NCBI GenBank assembly: GCA_041395525.1
Contig: JAWLAH010000002.1
Location: forward strand, 62,001-126,000
Direction of reading: 5' to 3'
DNA from: CADEED01 sp020442965
GTDB taxonomy: Bacteria > Pseudomonadota > Gammaproteobacteria > Steroidobacterales > Steroidobacteraceae
Length of the DNA stretch: 64,000 bases
Shown: positions 18,297 through 27,345 of the stretch, piece by piece
Layout: the number at the start of each line of letters is the position of its first letter
How positions within the stretch are numbered: the stretch's first letter is position 1
Notes under the pieces: generated by a model
Seen by the model: only the letters and a program-made list of their open reading frames with translations
Databases searched by the model: none
Told to the model about the DNA's origin: nothing
Program-made: the position numbers and the translations under genes

Positions 18297-19976
18297 TCAG
18301 CGGCGTTTGACCTGAACCGTGAGGCGTTGTCCGGGCATCAGTTTCGTGCGGCTCGAGATGCCATTCCAACCGACGAGATCACTGACCGCGACATTGAACA
18401 TGCGGGCAATTCCCCACAGCGAGTCGCCCTTGCGCACACTGTACGTCACCTCGCGCGAGCTGCTCTGAGTCGCGGGCAGGTTCTTCCGGGCGCTGGCCGG
18501 GGTGCTCGATGGTGCCGTTGTGCCGCGCGAATTGACGATCAGTTTCTGGCCCGCACGCAGCGTTGAGCCGGGGCCGATGCCGTTCAAACGTGCCAGCGTG
18601 CGCACGTCCGTACCGTTGCGGCGCGCAATGCGCCACAAGGAATCGCCGCGCCGCACAACGTGCACGACCGGCCGTCGGGTGCCGCGACCTCGGGAGGCCG
18701 GGCCGTCCACTCGCGCCGCGGCGCGCATGACCTTCGCGGGCAAGGTTGCAACGCCTGAGGGGACTCGCAGGATGCTGCCGACGACCAGCGGCCCGTTACC
18801 GATCCCGTTCAGGTCGCGCACGACCGTGACCTGGGTCTTGTAATGCGCGGCGACGCTCGCCACCGACTCGCCGGGCTTCACCGTATGCAGCACGACGGCG
18901 AGTCGTTCGTCCGGCGTCAGTTGCGCGAGCCCTTGGCGCAGTGCGTCGGCCGCATCGCGCGGCACGAGCAGGTAGTGAGGACCGGCGGGTGGTGTTGCAA
19001 AGCGATGAAAGCCAGGATTCAGTTCGTAAAGTTCTTCTGGCGTGATACCGGCAAGTTCGGCAGCGACCTTCATATCGACTTGGCCACCGGTATCGACACG
19101 CGCAAAGTAAGGCTCATTCGGGATCGAGCTGAACGCGATACCGTATAACTCGGGATCCCGCACAAGCCGCGCCATCGCGAGCAACTTCGGCACGTAGGCT
19201 CGTGTTTCGGCGGGTAGCTTGAGATGCCAGAAGTCGACCGGTTTGCCCGCCGCGCGATTGTTTTTCACGGCGCGTTGTACGCAACCCTCGCCACAGTTGT
19301 AGCCCGCGATCGCGAGCAGCCAATCGTCGAAGAACTCATCGTGCATGTACTGGAGGTAGTCGAGTGCCGCGCGCGTCGAGGCGATGACATCGCGCCGACC
19401 CTCGTACCACCAGTTCTGATTGAGGCCGAATCGCTGGCCTGTGCCGGGGATGAACTGCCAGAGGCCGTAGGCGCGAGCCCCGGACATGGCATAGGGCTCG
19501 AACGCGCTCTCGACGACCGGAAGTAGTGCAAGCTCGAGCGGCATGCCGCGCGCCTCGAGCTCCTGCACGATGTGGTGGATATAGAGTTCGGCGCGACCGA
19601 ACGTACGCTCGAGGTAGGCCGGATTGTTCGCGTAATAGGCCAGTTGCTGCTCGACCGCGCGATTGTTCACATCGGCAAATTGAAAGCCGGCGCGCATCCG
19701 ATCCAGCAGATCGGGGTATTGCTCGGGCGTGAGGCCCGCGACCGTTGCCGCCGCGTTGTCCTTGAGGTTTGACGGGTCTGCCGCGTCGCCAGAAGGTTTC
19801 GCTGCGGCAGTCAGATCGGGCGTGGTCGGCTCGTCCGGCAGAACAACGCCGATAGGCTCGGCATAGCCGCCCGAGGTCTCATTACGGGAGTCGACGCTGG
19901 CACACGCAGAAATCAGAGCCGCAACGGCCAGGGTCCCAAGCGTTCGCGCGAGCGCCCAGTATTGATTGGATCGCAA
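18297..19976 (-). CDS. mltD: MltD-type lipoprotein lytic transglycosylase with three LysM domains
   Basis: 559 residues. A lipobox LISAC places the lipidated cysteine at residue 25, so the enzyme should sit on the outer membrane facing the periplasm. The SLT domain has the catalytic Glu156 in PVVESAFEP and the following GARAYGLWQFIPGTG signature. It cleaves the MurNAc-GlcNAc bond and forms 1,6-anhydro-MurNAc ends. Three LysM repeats (HTVKPGESV, HVVRRGDSLW, YSVRKGDSLW) at about 380-559 bind peptidoglycan. The start is TTG with GGGGGTG before it. In E. coli mltD is also near yafS-rnhA-dnaQ. Confidence 0.9.
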   Translation of the reverse strand: MRSNQYWALARTLGTLAVAALISACASVDSRNETSGGYAEPIGVVLPDEPTTPDLTAAAKPSGDAADPSNLKDNAAATVAGLTPEQYPDLLDRMRAGFQFADVNNRAVEQQLAYYANNPAYLERTFGRAELYIHHIVQELEARGMPLELALLPVVESAFEPYAMSGARAYGLWQFIPGTGQRFGLNQNWWYEGRRDVIASTRAALDYLQYMHDEFFDDWLLAIAGYNCGEGCVQRAVKNNRAAGKPVDFWHLKLPAETRAYVPKLLAMARLVRDPELYGIAFSSIPNEPYFARVDTGGQVDMKVAAELAGITPEELYELNPGFHRFATPPAGPHYLLVPRDAADALRQGLAQLTPDERLAVVLHTVKPGESVASVAAHYKTQVTVVRDLNGIGNGPLVVGSILRVPSGVATLPAKVMRAAARVDGPASRGRGTRRPVVHVVRRGDSLWRIARRNGTDVRTLARLNGIGPGSTLRAGQKLIVNSRGTTAPSSTPASARKNLPATQSSSREVTYSVRKGDSLWGIARMFNVAVSDLVGWNGISSRTKLMPGQRLTVQVKRR

Positions 19977-20046
19977 AGAGCACCCCCAGGGGGCTAGGTG
20001 TGGCCACGTATTTAATCTGTAAGTTCACAAAATATCTAGCTTTTGG

Positions 20047-20062
20047 TGTGATGTAATTCACG
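20047..20062. promoter_or_regulatory. CRP-like operator between mltD and the methyltransferase gene
   Basis: TGTGATGTAATTCACG matches the CRP/Clp/Vfr consensus TGTGA-N6-TCACA at nine of ten positions. It lies in the 106-base AT-rich divergent region, 21 bases before the methyltransferase start and about 70 from the mltD start. Confidence 0.4.
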
Positions 20063-20082
20063 TGCTCGAGTAACTTAAGATC

Positions 20083-20823
20083 ATGACTGCCCCCACGCCA
20101 CCGCTCGACTCCTGGCTTGCCGGCCCGCTCGGTAGCGCGGTGCTGCTCGCCGAATCCGATTTGCTGAGTGAGGCGCTCGACGATGTATTCGGTTGGGAGC
20201 TCCTGCAAATGGGCGTCTGGGGCGCAGTTCGTGGGTTGCTGGCGGGGTGTCGCACGCAGCGCAAGACAGTCATCGCGAACAGTTCTCGCGCGCAGTCGCC
20301 CGATGTAGTCGCCCGGCTCTCGCAGTTGCCGATCGCCAACGCGTCGGTGGACGCGGTCTTGCTACCCCATACGCTCGAATTCGAAACCGATCCGTATGCG
20401 GTTGTGCGCGAGGCGGACCGCGTGCTGGCGGGTGAGGGACAGTTGTTAGTTCTCGGCTTCCGGCCATGGGGCCTGTGGGGCATGCGGGGGCGAGCGGTGC
20501 GGCGCGGATTTCCGCCGACGGCTCGTCGGTCACTGTCGGATCGTCGGGTGCGCGACTGGCTGGAGTTATTGGGCTATGACGTGGTGACCGTCAAGCGCTA
20601 CCTGTTCGCACCACCCTGGGGGCAGCCGGAGAAGACGCTGAGCGGCGGCTCTTCGTTGCTGAAACGCGGTTGGTTACGACTGTGGCCAGCGGGCGCGTAT
20701 TTGCTGAAAGCACGTAAGCGGGTGTACACGCTGATGCCCATCAGGCCACGCTTCCGTGAACGTCCGCAGGTGATCGGCGGTCTCGTGAAACCGACGACGC
20801 GCAATCGCCCGGAAGCGGGTTGA
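20083..20823 (+). CDS. YafS-like SAM-dependent methyltransferase
   Basis: 246 residues. A class I methyltransferase domain is suggested by SVDAVLLPHTLEFETDPYAV followed by EADRVLAGEGQLLVLGFRP, the usual strand 4 and 5 region of this superfamily. Motif I is poor: no clear GxGxG, so cofactor binding is inferred. The position between mltD and rnhA-dnaQ is that of E. coli yafS, which supports the family call. The substrate is unknown. It is probably co-transcribed with rnhA, nine bases downstream. Confidence 0.75.
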   Translation: MTAPTPPLDSWLAGPLGSAVLLAESDLLSEALDDVFGWELLQMGVWGAVRGLLAGCRTQRKTVIANSSRAQSPDVVARLSQLPIANASVDAVLLPHTLEFETDPYAVVREADRVLAGEGQLLVLGFRPWGLWGMRGRAVRRGFPPTARRSLSDRRVRDWLELLGYDVVTVKRYLFAPPWGQPEKTLSGGSSLLKRGWLRLWPAGAYLLKARKRVYTLMPIRPRFRERPQVIGGLVKPTTRNRPEAG

Positions 20824-20832
20824 CGGCCGCGC

Positions 20833-21300
20833 TTGGCTACGCAGGTCGATATCTACACGGATGGTGCCTGTCGCGGCAATCCGGGTCCCGGTGGCTGGGG
20901 CGCTGTCTTGCTGGCCGGAGGGCGCGAGAAGGAGCTGTACGGCGCCGAACGGGATACGACCAACAATCGCATGGAGCTTACCGCGGTGATTCGCGCGCTC
21001 GAGGCGCTGACCCGTGCCGCGCAAGTGCGCGTGTATTCGGACTCGCAATACGTACGCCTGGGCATCACCCAATGGCTCGTACAGTGGAAGGCGCGCGGCT
21101 GGCGTACGGCTGATCGCAAACCAGTCAAGAATCAGGATCTTTGGGAGCGGCTTGACGCCGCCACTGGCGCGCATGAGATCGAGTGGCATTGGGTCAAGGG
21201 GCACTCGGGCGTACCAGGGAACGAACGTGCCGACGCGCTCGCGAACCGCGCAATCGACGAGTTAGTGAACAGCGCCGGACGGAGCGTCGCGGTCAGGTAG
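20833..21300 (+). CDS. rnhA: Ribonuclease HI
   Basis: 155 residues. The four catalytic acids fall at the E. coli numbers: Asp10, Glu48, Asp70 and Asp134. It removes RNA from RNA-DNA hybrids such as R-loops and primers. The start is TTG giving MATQVDIYTDGACRGNPG; no in-frame ATG lies near, and the N-terminus would lose its first strand with a later start. Ten bases separate it from dnaQ. Confidence 0.96.
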   Translation: MATQVDIYTDGACRGNPGPGGWGAVLLAGGREKELYGAERDTTNNRMELTAVIRALEALTRAAQVRVYSDSQYVRLGITQWLVQWKARGWRTADRKPVKNQDLWERLDAATGAHEIEWHWVKGHSGVPGNERADALANRAIDELVNSAGRSVAVR

Positions 21301-21310
21301 AATCCGCGCT

Positions 21311-22021
21311 ATGCGCCAGATCGTTCTCGACACTGAAACCACCGGCCTCGACGTGGGCCAAGGGCATCGCATCATCGAAATTGGGTGCATCGAGATGCTC
21401 AATCGGCGCCAGACGGGTCGGCATTTCCATCGCTACCTCAATCCCGATCGAGATATCGACGCCGGTGCGCAGGCGGTGCATGGCATCAGCCGCACGCAAC
21501 TCGAGCGCGAACCCCGGTTCGCGGAAATCGCGGCTGAGCTGCTGGAGTTCATCGATGGCGCGGAACTGATCATCCACAATGCGCCGTTCGACGTTGGTTT
21601 TCTGGATGCGGAGTTGCTGTTGCTACCGGGTGACCGGCGCACGGTGGGCGCGATGTGCGCCGTCCTCGACACACTGGCGCTTGCGCGTGCGATGCATCCC
21701 GGGCAGCGCAATAGTCTCGACGCGCTCTGCAAGCGCTACCAAGTTGATAATTCACGGCGCGAGTTGCACGGTGCACTGCTCGACGCCCGGATTTTAGCCG
21801 ATGTCTATCTGGCGATGACGGGTGGGCAGAGCAGCTTGGCACTGGCGGAGGTGTCGGTACCGGTGGGCGAGACGGGGCACGGTCGTCTGCGAACGGGGCG
21901 GTCCACCGCAGCGCTCAAGGTAATCTCGGTCGCCGACGCCGAGCTCGCGGCACACGAGAAAATGCTCGATCTGATTGCGAAATCGAGCGGCGGTGACTGC
22001 GTCTGGCGCAGCGGATCATGA
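21311..22021 (+). CDS. dnaQ: DNA polymerase III epsilon subunit (3'-5' proofreading exonuclease)
   Basis: 236 residues. Exo I motif has Asp7 and Glu9 (LDTETTGLD), Exo II is in the IIHNAPFDVGFLDAEL region and Exo III in HGALLDARILADVYL. The C-terminal tail (about 185-236) would bind the alpha subunit. The rnhA-dnaQ pairing is standard, although in E. coli the two genes are divergent while here they point the same way. The start ATG follows a short gap after rnhA. Confidence 0.95.
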   Translation: MRQIVLDTETTGLDVGQGHRIIEIGCIEMLNRRQTGRHFHRYLNPDRDIDAGAQAVHGISRTQLEREPRFAEIAAELLEFIDGAELIIHNAPFDVGFLDAELLLLPGDRRTVGAMCAVLDTLALARAMHPGQRNSLDALCKRYQVDNSRRELHGALLDARILADVYLAMTGGQSSLALAEVSVPVGETGHGRLRTGRSTAALKVISVADAELAAHEKMLDLIAKSSGGDCVWRSGS

Positions 22022-22103
22022 GCGGGCAGGACGCCTGCGAACCACGTCGCGTTTTCGTCGCCCACGGACACAGCGCCCAGCTTTACACGGGATAATTGAC
22101 CGC

Positions 22104-23399
22104 ATGACAGCCCCAATGACAACTTTAAATCGCAGAAAGTGCCGCATCGGTGTGGTCGGCCTGGGCTACGTGGGTTTGCCGCTCGCCGTGGAGTTCGGCA
22201 AGCATTTCGATACCGTTGGTTTCGACATCAAGGCGCCGCGCGTCGCGGAACTCAGCCGCGGGCGCGACAGTACGCTCGAATGCTCGCCGGCCGAGTTGCA
22301 GAGCGCGAAGCGATTGAGCTTCACCAGCAAGTTGGCGGACCTGAAGCGCTGCAGCGTGTTCATCGTCACCGTACCGACGCCTATCGATAACTACAAACGA
22401 CCAGACCTGACGCCGCTCGTCAAGGCGAGTGAGTCGTTAGGTCAGGTACTGAAGAAAGGCGACGTGGTCGTGTACGAATCCACTGTCTATCCGGGCTGCA
22501 CGGAAGAGATCTGTATCCCGATCCTGGAGCGTATCTCCGGGCTCAAGTTCAACCAGGATTTTTTCGCCGGCTACAGCCCGGAACGAATCAACCCGGGCGA
22601 CAAACAACATCGGCTGCCGTCGATCAAGAAAGTGACGTCGGGATCGACCCCAGTGGTGGCCGAGTTCGTCGATAATTTATACGGTGCAATCATTGAAGCG
22701 GGAACGCACAAAGCGTCGAGCATTCGTGTGGCGGAGGCCGCCAAGGTTATCGAGAATACTCAGCGCGACGTCAATATCGCGCTCATCAATGAATTGGCGC
22801 TGATCTTCAATCGCCTCGGCATCGATACTGAAGAAGTCCTGTTGGCAGCGGGTAGCAAATGGAATTTTCTCCCGTTCCGGCCGGGACTGGTCGGCGGGCA
22901 TTGCATCGGCGTGGATCCCTACTACCTGACCCACAAGGCGCAGGAGATCGGCTATCACCCCGACATGATCCTGGCGGGCCGCCGCCTGAACGACAATATG
23001 GCGCTCTACGTCGCCGGCGAAGTCGTCAAGCTCATGACCTTGAAGCGCATTCACGTCAAGGGCTCACGCGTCCTGGTGCTGGGGCTCACGTTCAAAGAGA
23101 ATTGCCCCGATCTGCGTAACTCCAAGGTGGTGGACGTCATCACCGAGCTCAAGCGCTACGGTGCCCAAGTCGACGTCTACGATCCCTGGATAGATGCAGC
23201 CGAGGCCCAGCACGAGTACGGCATCAAGCCCGTCAAGTCTCTGCAGAACGGTAGTTACGATGCGGTCCTGCTGGCGGTCGCTCACGACGAGTTTCGCAAA
23301 ATGGGCGCGGACAAGATTCGCAAGCTCGGCAAGCGCAACAACGTCCTCTACGACATCAAATACGTGTTGCCAGCCGATTCAGTCGACGGCCGGCTCTGA
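22104..23399 (+). CDS. UDP-sugar 6-dehydrogenase, TviB/WbpA-like (UDP-GlcNAc type)
   Basis: 431 residues. The N-terminal Rossmann motif is GVVGLGYVGLPLAVEFG, and the catalytic cysteine is Cys267 in GGHCIGVDPYYLTHKA. That HCIGVDPYYL form belongs to the nucleotide-sugar dehydrogenases acting on UDP-GlcNAc or UDP-GalNAc (TviB, WbpA, WbpO) and differs from the GGSCFPKD form of UDP-glucose dehydrogenase, also present in this window. It oxidises C6 twice with NAD+ to give a UDP-N-acetyl-hexosaminuronate. ATG 22104 was chosen; ATG 22116 is an alternative. First gene of the polysaccharide locus, 14 bases before the epimerase. Confidence 0.85.
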   Translation: MTAPMTTLNRRKCRIGVVGLGYVGLPLAVEFGKHFDTVGFDIKAPRVAELSRGRDSTLECSPAELQSAKRLSFTSKLADLKRCSVFIVTVPTPIDNYKRPDLTPLVKASESLGQVLKKGDVVVYESTVYPGCTEEICIPILERISGLKFNQDFFAGYSPERINPGDKQHRLPSIKKVTSGSTPVVAEFVDNLYGAIIEAGTHKASSIRVAEAAKVIENTQRDVNIALINELALIFNRLGIDTEEVLLAAGSKWNFLPFRPGLVGGHCIGVDPYYLTHKAQEIGYHPDMILAGRRLNDNMALYVAGEVVKLMTLKRIHVKGSRVLVLGLTFKENCPDLRNSKVVDVITELKRYGAQVDVYDPWIDAAEAQHEYGIKPVKSLQNGSYDAVLLAVAHDEFRKMGADKIRKLGKRNNVLYDIKYVLPADSVDGRL

Positions 23400-23413
23400 G
23401 CCGGCCGCGTGTC

Positions 23414-24457
23414 ATGAAGATTCTCGTCACGGGTGCCGCAGGGTTCATCGGCTCGCACACCGCGCGCCAGTTGCTCGCGCGCGGCGACGAAGTGGTGGGT
23501 CTCGACAATCTCAATGATTACTACGACCCGCGTCTCAAAGCGGCTCGTCTCGCATTGCTCGTGCCGCAGGCAGGCTTTCGCTTCGTAAAAATCGACCTGG
23601 TTGATCGTGCAGCGATGCGCAGCCTGTTTGCCGCCGAACGCTTCGATCGCGTGATTCATCTCGCCGCCCAGGCCGGCGTGCGCTACTCGCTGGAGAATCC
23701 GTACGCCTACGTCGACAGCAATGTCACGGGTACGCTCAATGTGCTGGAGGGCTGCCGATACAATGACGTGCAGCACCTGGTGTTCGCATCGACGAGTTCG
23801 GTCTACGGCCTTAACACTAACATGCCGTTTTCAGTGCATCGTGGCGCGGATCATCCGCTGTCGCTGTATGCATCGACCAAGAAAGCCAATGAACTGATGG
23901 CGCATAACTACGCGGCGCTTTTTGGGTTGCCGGTCACGGGGCTGAGGTTCTTCACCGTTTATGGGCCCTGGGGCCGCCCGGACATGGCGCTATTTCTGTT
24001 CACGCGCAACATTCTCGCCGGCAAGCCGATCGACGTTTTCAATCACGGCAAGCACACGCGCGACTTCACCTTCGTCGCGGACATCGTCGAAGGCGTGGTG
24101 CGGGCGTGCGACCGGATCGCGACGCCGAATGCCGATTGGCGAGGTGCGGAGCCGGACCCTGCGACCAGCAGTGCGCCGTACCGGCTCTATAACATCGGCA
24201 ACAATAGTCCGGTACAGCTCGCGCGTTATATCGAGGTGCTGGAGAGTTGTCTCGGCCGCAAGGCGGAGCGCAATCTGCTGCCGTTGCAGCCGGGCGACGT
24301 GCCGGATACGTTTGCGGATGTCGATGATCTGGTGCGCGATGTCGGCTACAAGCCGGCGACACCGGTCGAGGAAGGCGTGCGGCGGTTTGTCGAATGGTAT
24401 CTGGAGTACTATCGCGATGAGGCGCCGGGCGCCACACGTGTCGTCAATCTGGGGTAA
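23414..24457 (+). CDS. UDP-glucuronate 4-epimerase (CapI/LpsL type)
   Basis: 347 residues, extended short-chain dehydrogenase. The NAD motif is VTGAAGFIGSH and the catalytic Tyr-x3-Lys is YASTK. The stretches AAQAGVRYSLENP and RFFTVYGPWGRPDMALF are typical of UDP-glucuronate 4-epimerases, which convert UDP-GlcA to UDP-GalA. UDP-GlcA would come from the Ugd encoded at the far end of the locus. An epimerase acting on UDP-GlcNAcA/GalNAcA (TviC-like) cannot be excluded, given its upstream neighbour. Confidence 0.85.
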   Translation: MKILVTGAAGFIGSHTARQLLARGDEVVGLDNLNDYYDPRLKAARLALLVPQAGFRFVKIDLVDRAAMRSLFAAERFDRVIHLAAQAGVRYSLENPYAYVDSNVTGTLNVLEGCRYNDVQHLVFASTSSVYGLNTNMPFSVHRGADHPLSLYASTKKANELMAHNYAALFGLPVTGLRFFTVYGPWGRPDMALFLFTRNILAGKPIDVFNHGKHTRDFTFVADIVEGVVRACDRIATPNADWRGAEPDPATSSAPYRLYNIGNNSPVQLARYIEVLESCLGRKAERNLLPLQPGDVPDTFADVDDLVRDVGYKPATPVEEGVRRFVEWYLEYYRDEAPGATRVVNLG

Positions 24458-24466
24458 CAACGACAG

Positions 24467-25633
24467 ATGAAGGTTCCGCTGCTCGATTTGAAACCGCAGT
24501 ATCAGGCCTTGAAGGGCGAGATGGACGCGGCGATCGCCAAGGTCTGCGAGTCACAGGGGTTCATCCTGGGTCCGGCGACAGCCGCGCTGGAAGCCGCAGT
24601 AGCCGAGTATTCACATTGCAAGTTCGGCGTCGGCGTTTCATCCGGCACCGATGCGTTGTTGGTTGCGCTGATGGCTCTCGACATTGGTGCTGGCGATGCG
24701 GTGATCACGACGCCCTACACGTTTTTTGCTACCGGCGGTACGATTGCCCGGGTCGGAGCGCGACCGCTTTTTGTCGACATCGATCCCGCGAGCTTCAATA
24801 TTTCGCCGGCCTGCGTGCGCGCGTTTATCGATGCGCAGTGCGAGCGGCGTGGGCAAGATCTGGTGCATCGCGGCAGCGGTGCGCGTGTGTGCGCTCTCAT
24901 GCCAGTGCACCTCTATGGACAGGTCGCCGACATGACTGCGCTAATGGCAATCGCGGCGGCGCACGACTTGCGCGTCATCGAGGATGCCGCGCAGGCGATC
25001 GGCGCAGCGGATTCCGCAGACCGCCGCGCGTGTGGTTTTGGCGATATTGGTTGTCTGTCGTTCTTTCCAACCAAGAACCTCGGCGCATTTGGCGATGCGG
25101 GCATGTGTACGGCTAACGATCCAGCTCTGGCCGAACGCTTGCGGGTGTTGCGGGTGCACGGCGGTAAGCCCAAGTATTACCACAAGCTGATTGGCGGCAA
25201 TTTTCGACTCGATGAGCTACAGGCAGCGGTGCTCGGCGTCAAGCTGCCGCACCTCGATGCATGGACGGCGGGCCGGCAGCGCAACGCCGGCTTCTATGAT
25301 GCGGCGTTTCAGCGTGCGGGACTGCAAGCGCGCGTGCAAACGCCGCTGGTGGTGACGCCCGGCGCGCGGCACATTTACAATCAGTACTGCATTCGCACGC
25401 CCAGGCGCGACGAGTTGCGACAGTTCCTCGCGGAGCGCGATATCGGTACCGAGGTCTACTACCCGGTGCCGCTGCATATGCAGGAGTGCTTTCAATACCT
25501 GGGCCATACAGCGGCGGACTTTCCGGAGTCTGCTCGCGCCGCGCAAGAGACTTTGGCGTTGCCCATTTTCCCCGAGCTCGCGGAACAGCAACTGCAGTAC
25601 GTGGTCGATGCCATCGCCGCGTTTCACTCATGA
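24467..25633 (+). CDS. DegT/DnrJ/EryC1-family sugar aminotransferase
   Basis: 388 residues, PLP-dependent. Lys203 in FFPTKNLGAFGD is the Schiff-base lysine; SSGTDALLVAL and EDAAQAIGA are family signatures. Such enzymes transfer an amino group from glutamate to a keto-sugar nucleotide. Similarity in layout to WbpE (aminotransferase in UDP-diNAcManA synthesis, working after WbpA and WbpB) is suggestive because a WbpA-like dehydrogenase is encoded two genes upstream, but no WbpB-like oxidase is in the window. Confidence 0.85.
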   Translation: MKVPLLDLKPQYQALKGEMDAAIAKVCESQGFILGPATAALEAAVAEYSHCKFGVGVSSGTDALLVALMALDIGAGDAVITTPYTFFATGGTIARVGARPLFVDIDPASFNISPACVRAFIDAQCERRGQDLVHRGSGARVCALMPVHLYGQVADMTALMAIAAAHDLRVIEDAAQAIGAADSADRRACGFGDIGCLSFFPTKNLGAFGDAGMCTANDPALAERLRVLRVHGGKPKYYHKLIGGNFRLDELQAAVLGVKLPHLDAWTAGRQRNAGFYDAAFQRAGLQARVQTPLVVTPGARHIYNQYCIRTPRRDELRQFLAERDIGTEVYYPVPLHMQECFQYLGHTAADFPESARAAQETLALPIFPELAEQQLQYVVDAIAAFHS

Positions 25634-25694
25634 CAATCGACAGGTCAATGGCGAGCATCGTATTGCAGTGCCTGAGCATGGCGCGACCGCAGGC

Positions 25695-27341
25695 ATGTCC
25701 GCCGTGAAACGTGGTAGCGAGACGAACGCATGGCGAGCGCTGGCTGCGCGGGCGGAGGAAACGCGACGCGTCACGCTGCGCGGCCTGTTCGACGCCGACG
25801 CCGAGAGAGCACGCAAATTCACGGTTGCTGCAGCGGGTCTGTGCGCCGATTTCTCGCGCCAACGACTGGATCGCGATGTCGTGGGTCTGCTGACAGGACT
25901 TGCCGATGACGTTGACCTGCGCGGGCGGATGGATGCCATGTGGCGCGGTGACAAGATAAACCTCACAGAAGATCGCGCGGTGTTGCACACGGCGCTGCGA
26001 ATTGCACCGGGCTCGACCGATGGCCCAGGTGGCCCCGCTATTGCGCATGAAGTACTTGTCGAGCGCGAGCACATGCTCCGCTTTGCGGCTGCCGTTCGCG
26101 ACGGTGCGATCCGTGGCAGCACGGGCGAGCAGATTCAGTTAGTCGTAAATATCGGTATCGGTGGCTCCGATCTGGGTCCTGTCATGGCGACGCAGGCGCT
26201 GAGGCCGTACGCTCGAGGCGGGCCGCGTGTTGCGTTCGTGTCGAATGTGGACGGGACAGATCTTGCCGAAGTGTTGGTAACCGCAGACCCGGCCCGAACG
26301 CTCTTTATCGTCGCGTCGAAATCATTCGCGACGCAGGAGACCTTCGCCAATTCGCGCAGCGCCCGCGCCTGGCTCGTTGGCAAGTTGGGCGAGGCGGCGG
26401 TCCCGCAGCACTTTGCGGCCGTGTCCACGAACGCCAAGGCGATGGATGAGTTCGGCGTCAACCCCCGCTATCGGTTCATGATGTGGGACTGGGTTGGAGG
26501 TCGATACTCGCTCTGGTCCTCGATCGGCGTATCGCTCGCGATCGCGATCGGCCCCACGGAGTTCCAGAAGCTTCTGGCCGGTGGCGCGGCGATCGATGCG
26601 CATTTCCGCACGGCACTCTGGCATGAGAACCTGCCGGTACTGCTGGCGCTGTTTGGCGTGTGGAACATCAATTTTCTTGGGCTGCCGACTCTTGCCGTGT
26701 TGCCCTACGACGGTCGATTGCGCCGTTTTCCGGCCTACCTGCAGCAGCTCGAAATGGAGAGCAATGGCAAGCGCGTGGCATTGGATGGCTCGGCTCTGTC
26801 GGTCGAAACCGCCCCGATCGTCTGGGGCGAGCCGGGCAACAATGCTCAGCATTCGTTCTTCCAGTTGTTACATCAGGGAACTCCGCGAGCGGCGCTCGAT
26901 TTTCTGTTGCCTGCACGATCCTCGGCCGGCAACGCCGAGCAGGCGCAACTCGCGATTGCCAACTGCCTGGCGCAGGCCGAGGCCTTTGCACTCGGGTACA
27001 GCGAGGCACAGGCGAGCGAGGAGTTGCGCGCGCGCGGCACGGCGCCCGAGCGCATCGCATTGTTAGCCAAGCACAAGGTGCACGAGGGCAATCGCCCATC
27101 GACGATTTTGTTGTTTCCGGAACTCGATCCCGCGACGCTCGGCAAGTTGGTCGCGCTGTATGAGCACAAGGTTTTTGTACAGAGTGTTGTTTGGGGTAAC
27201 AATGCCTTCGACCAATGGGGCGTAGAGCTCGGCAAAAAGATGTGCGACGCAGTCCTTCCGATGGTCCGCGATCCCGCCGCCAATCCGCCCAGTCGCTCGC
27301 TGGTGCCGCTGCTCGAGCAGATCGCTGCTTGGCGCAAGTAG
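25695..27341 (+). CDS. pgi: Glucose-6-phosphate isomerase
   Basis: 548 residues, essentially the E. coli length. Signatures: NIGIGGSDLGP, DWVGGRYSLWS, PYDGRLRRFPAYLQQLEMESNGK, GNNAQHSFFQ (active-site His) and GVELGKKM (active-site Lys). It interconverts glucose 6-phosphate and fructose 6-phosphate. Inside this locus it links to nucleotide-sugar supply, in particular the GDP-mannose route through manC/manB. The ATG was chosen because it gives the normal N-terminus; an earlier open stretch overlaps the aminotransferase gene. Confidence 0.95.
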   Translation: MSAVKRGSETNAWRALAARAEETRRVTLRGLFDADAERARKFTVAAAGLCADFSRQRLDRDVVGLLTGLADDVDLRGRMDAMWRGDKINLTEDRAVLHTALRIAPGSTDGPGGPAIAHEVLVEREHMLRFAAAVRDGAIRGSTGEQIQLVVNIGIGGSDLGPVMATQALRPYARGGPRVAFVSNVDGTDLAEVLVTADPARTLFIVASKSFATQETFANSRSARAWLVGKLGEAAVPQHFAAVSTNAKAMDEFGVNPRYRFMMWDWVGGRYSLWSSIGVSLAIAIGPTEFQKLLAGGAAIDAHFRTALWHENLPVLLALFGVWNINFLGLPTLAVLPYDGRLRRFPAYLQQLEMESNGKRVALDGSALSVETAPIVWGEPGNNAQHSFFQLLHQGTPRAALDFLLPARSSAGNAEQAQLAIANCLAQAEAFALGYSEAQASEELRARGTAPERIALLAKHKVHEGNRPSTILLFPELDPATLGKLVALYEHKVFVQSVVWGNNAFDQWGVELGKKMCDAVLPMVRDPAANPPSRSLVPLLEQIAAWRK

Positions 27342-27345
27342 CCGC

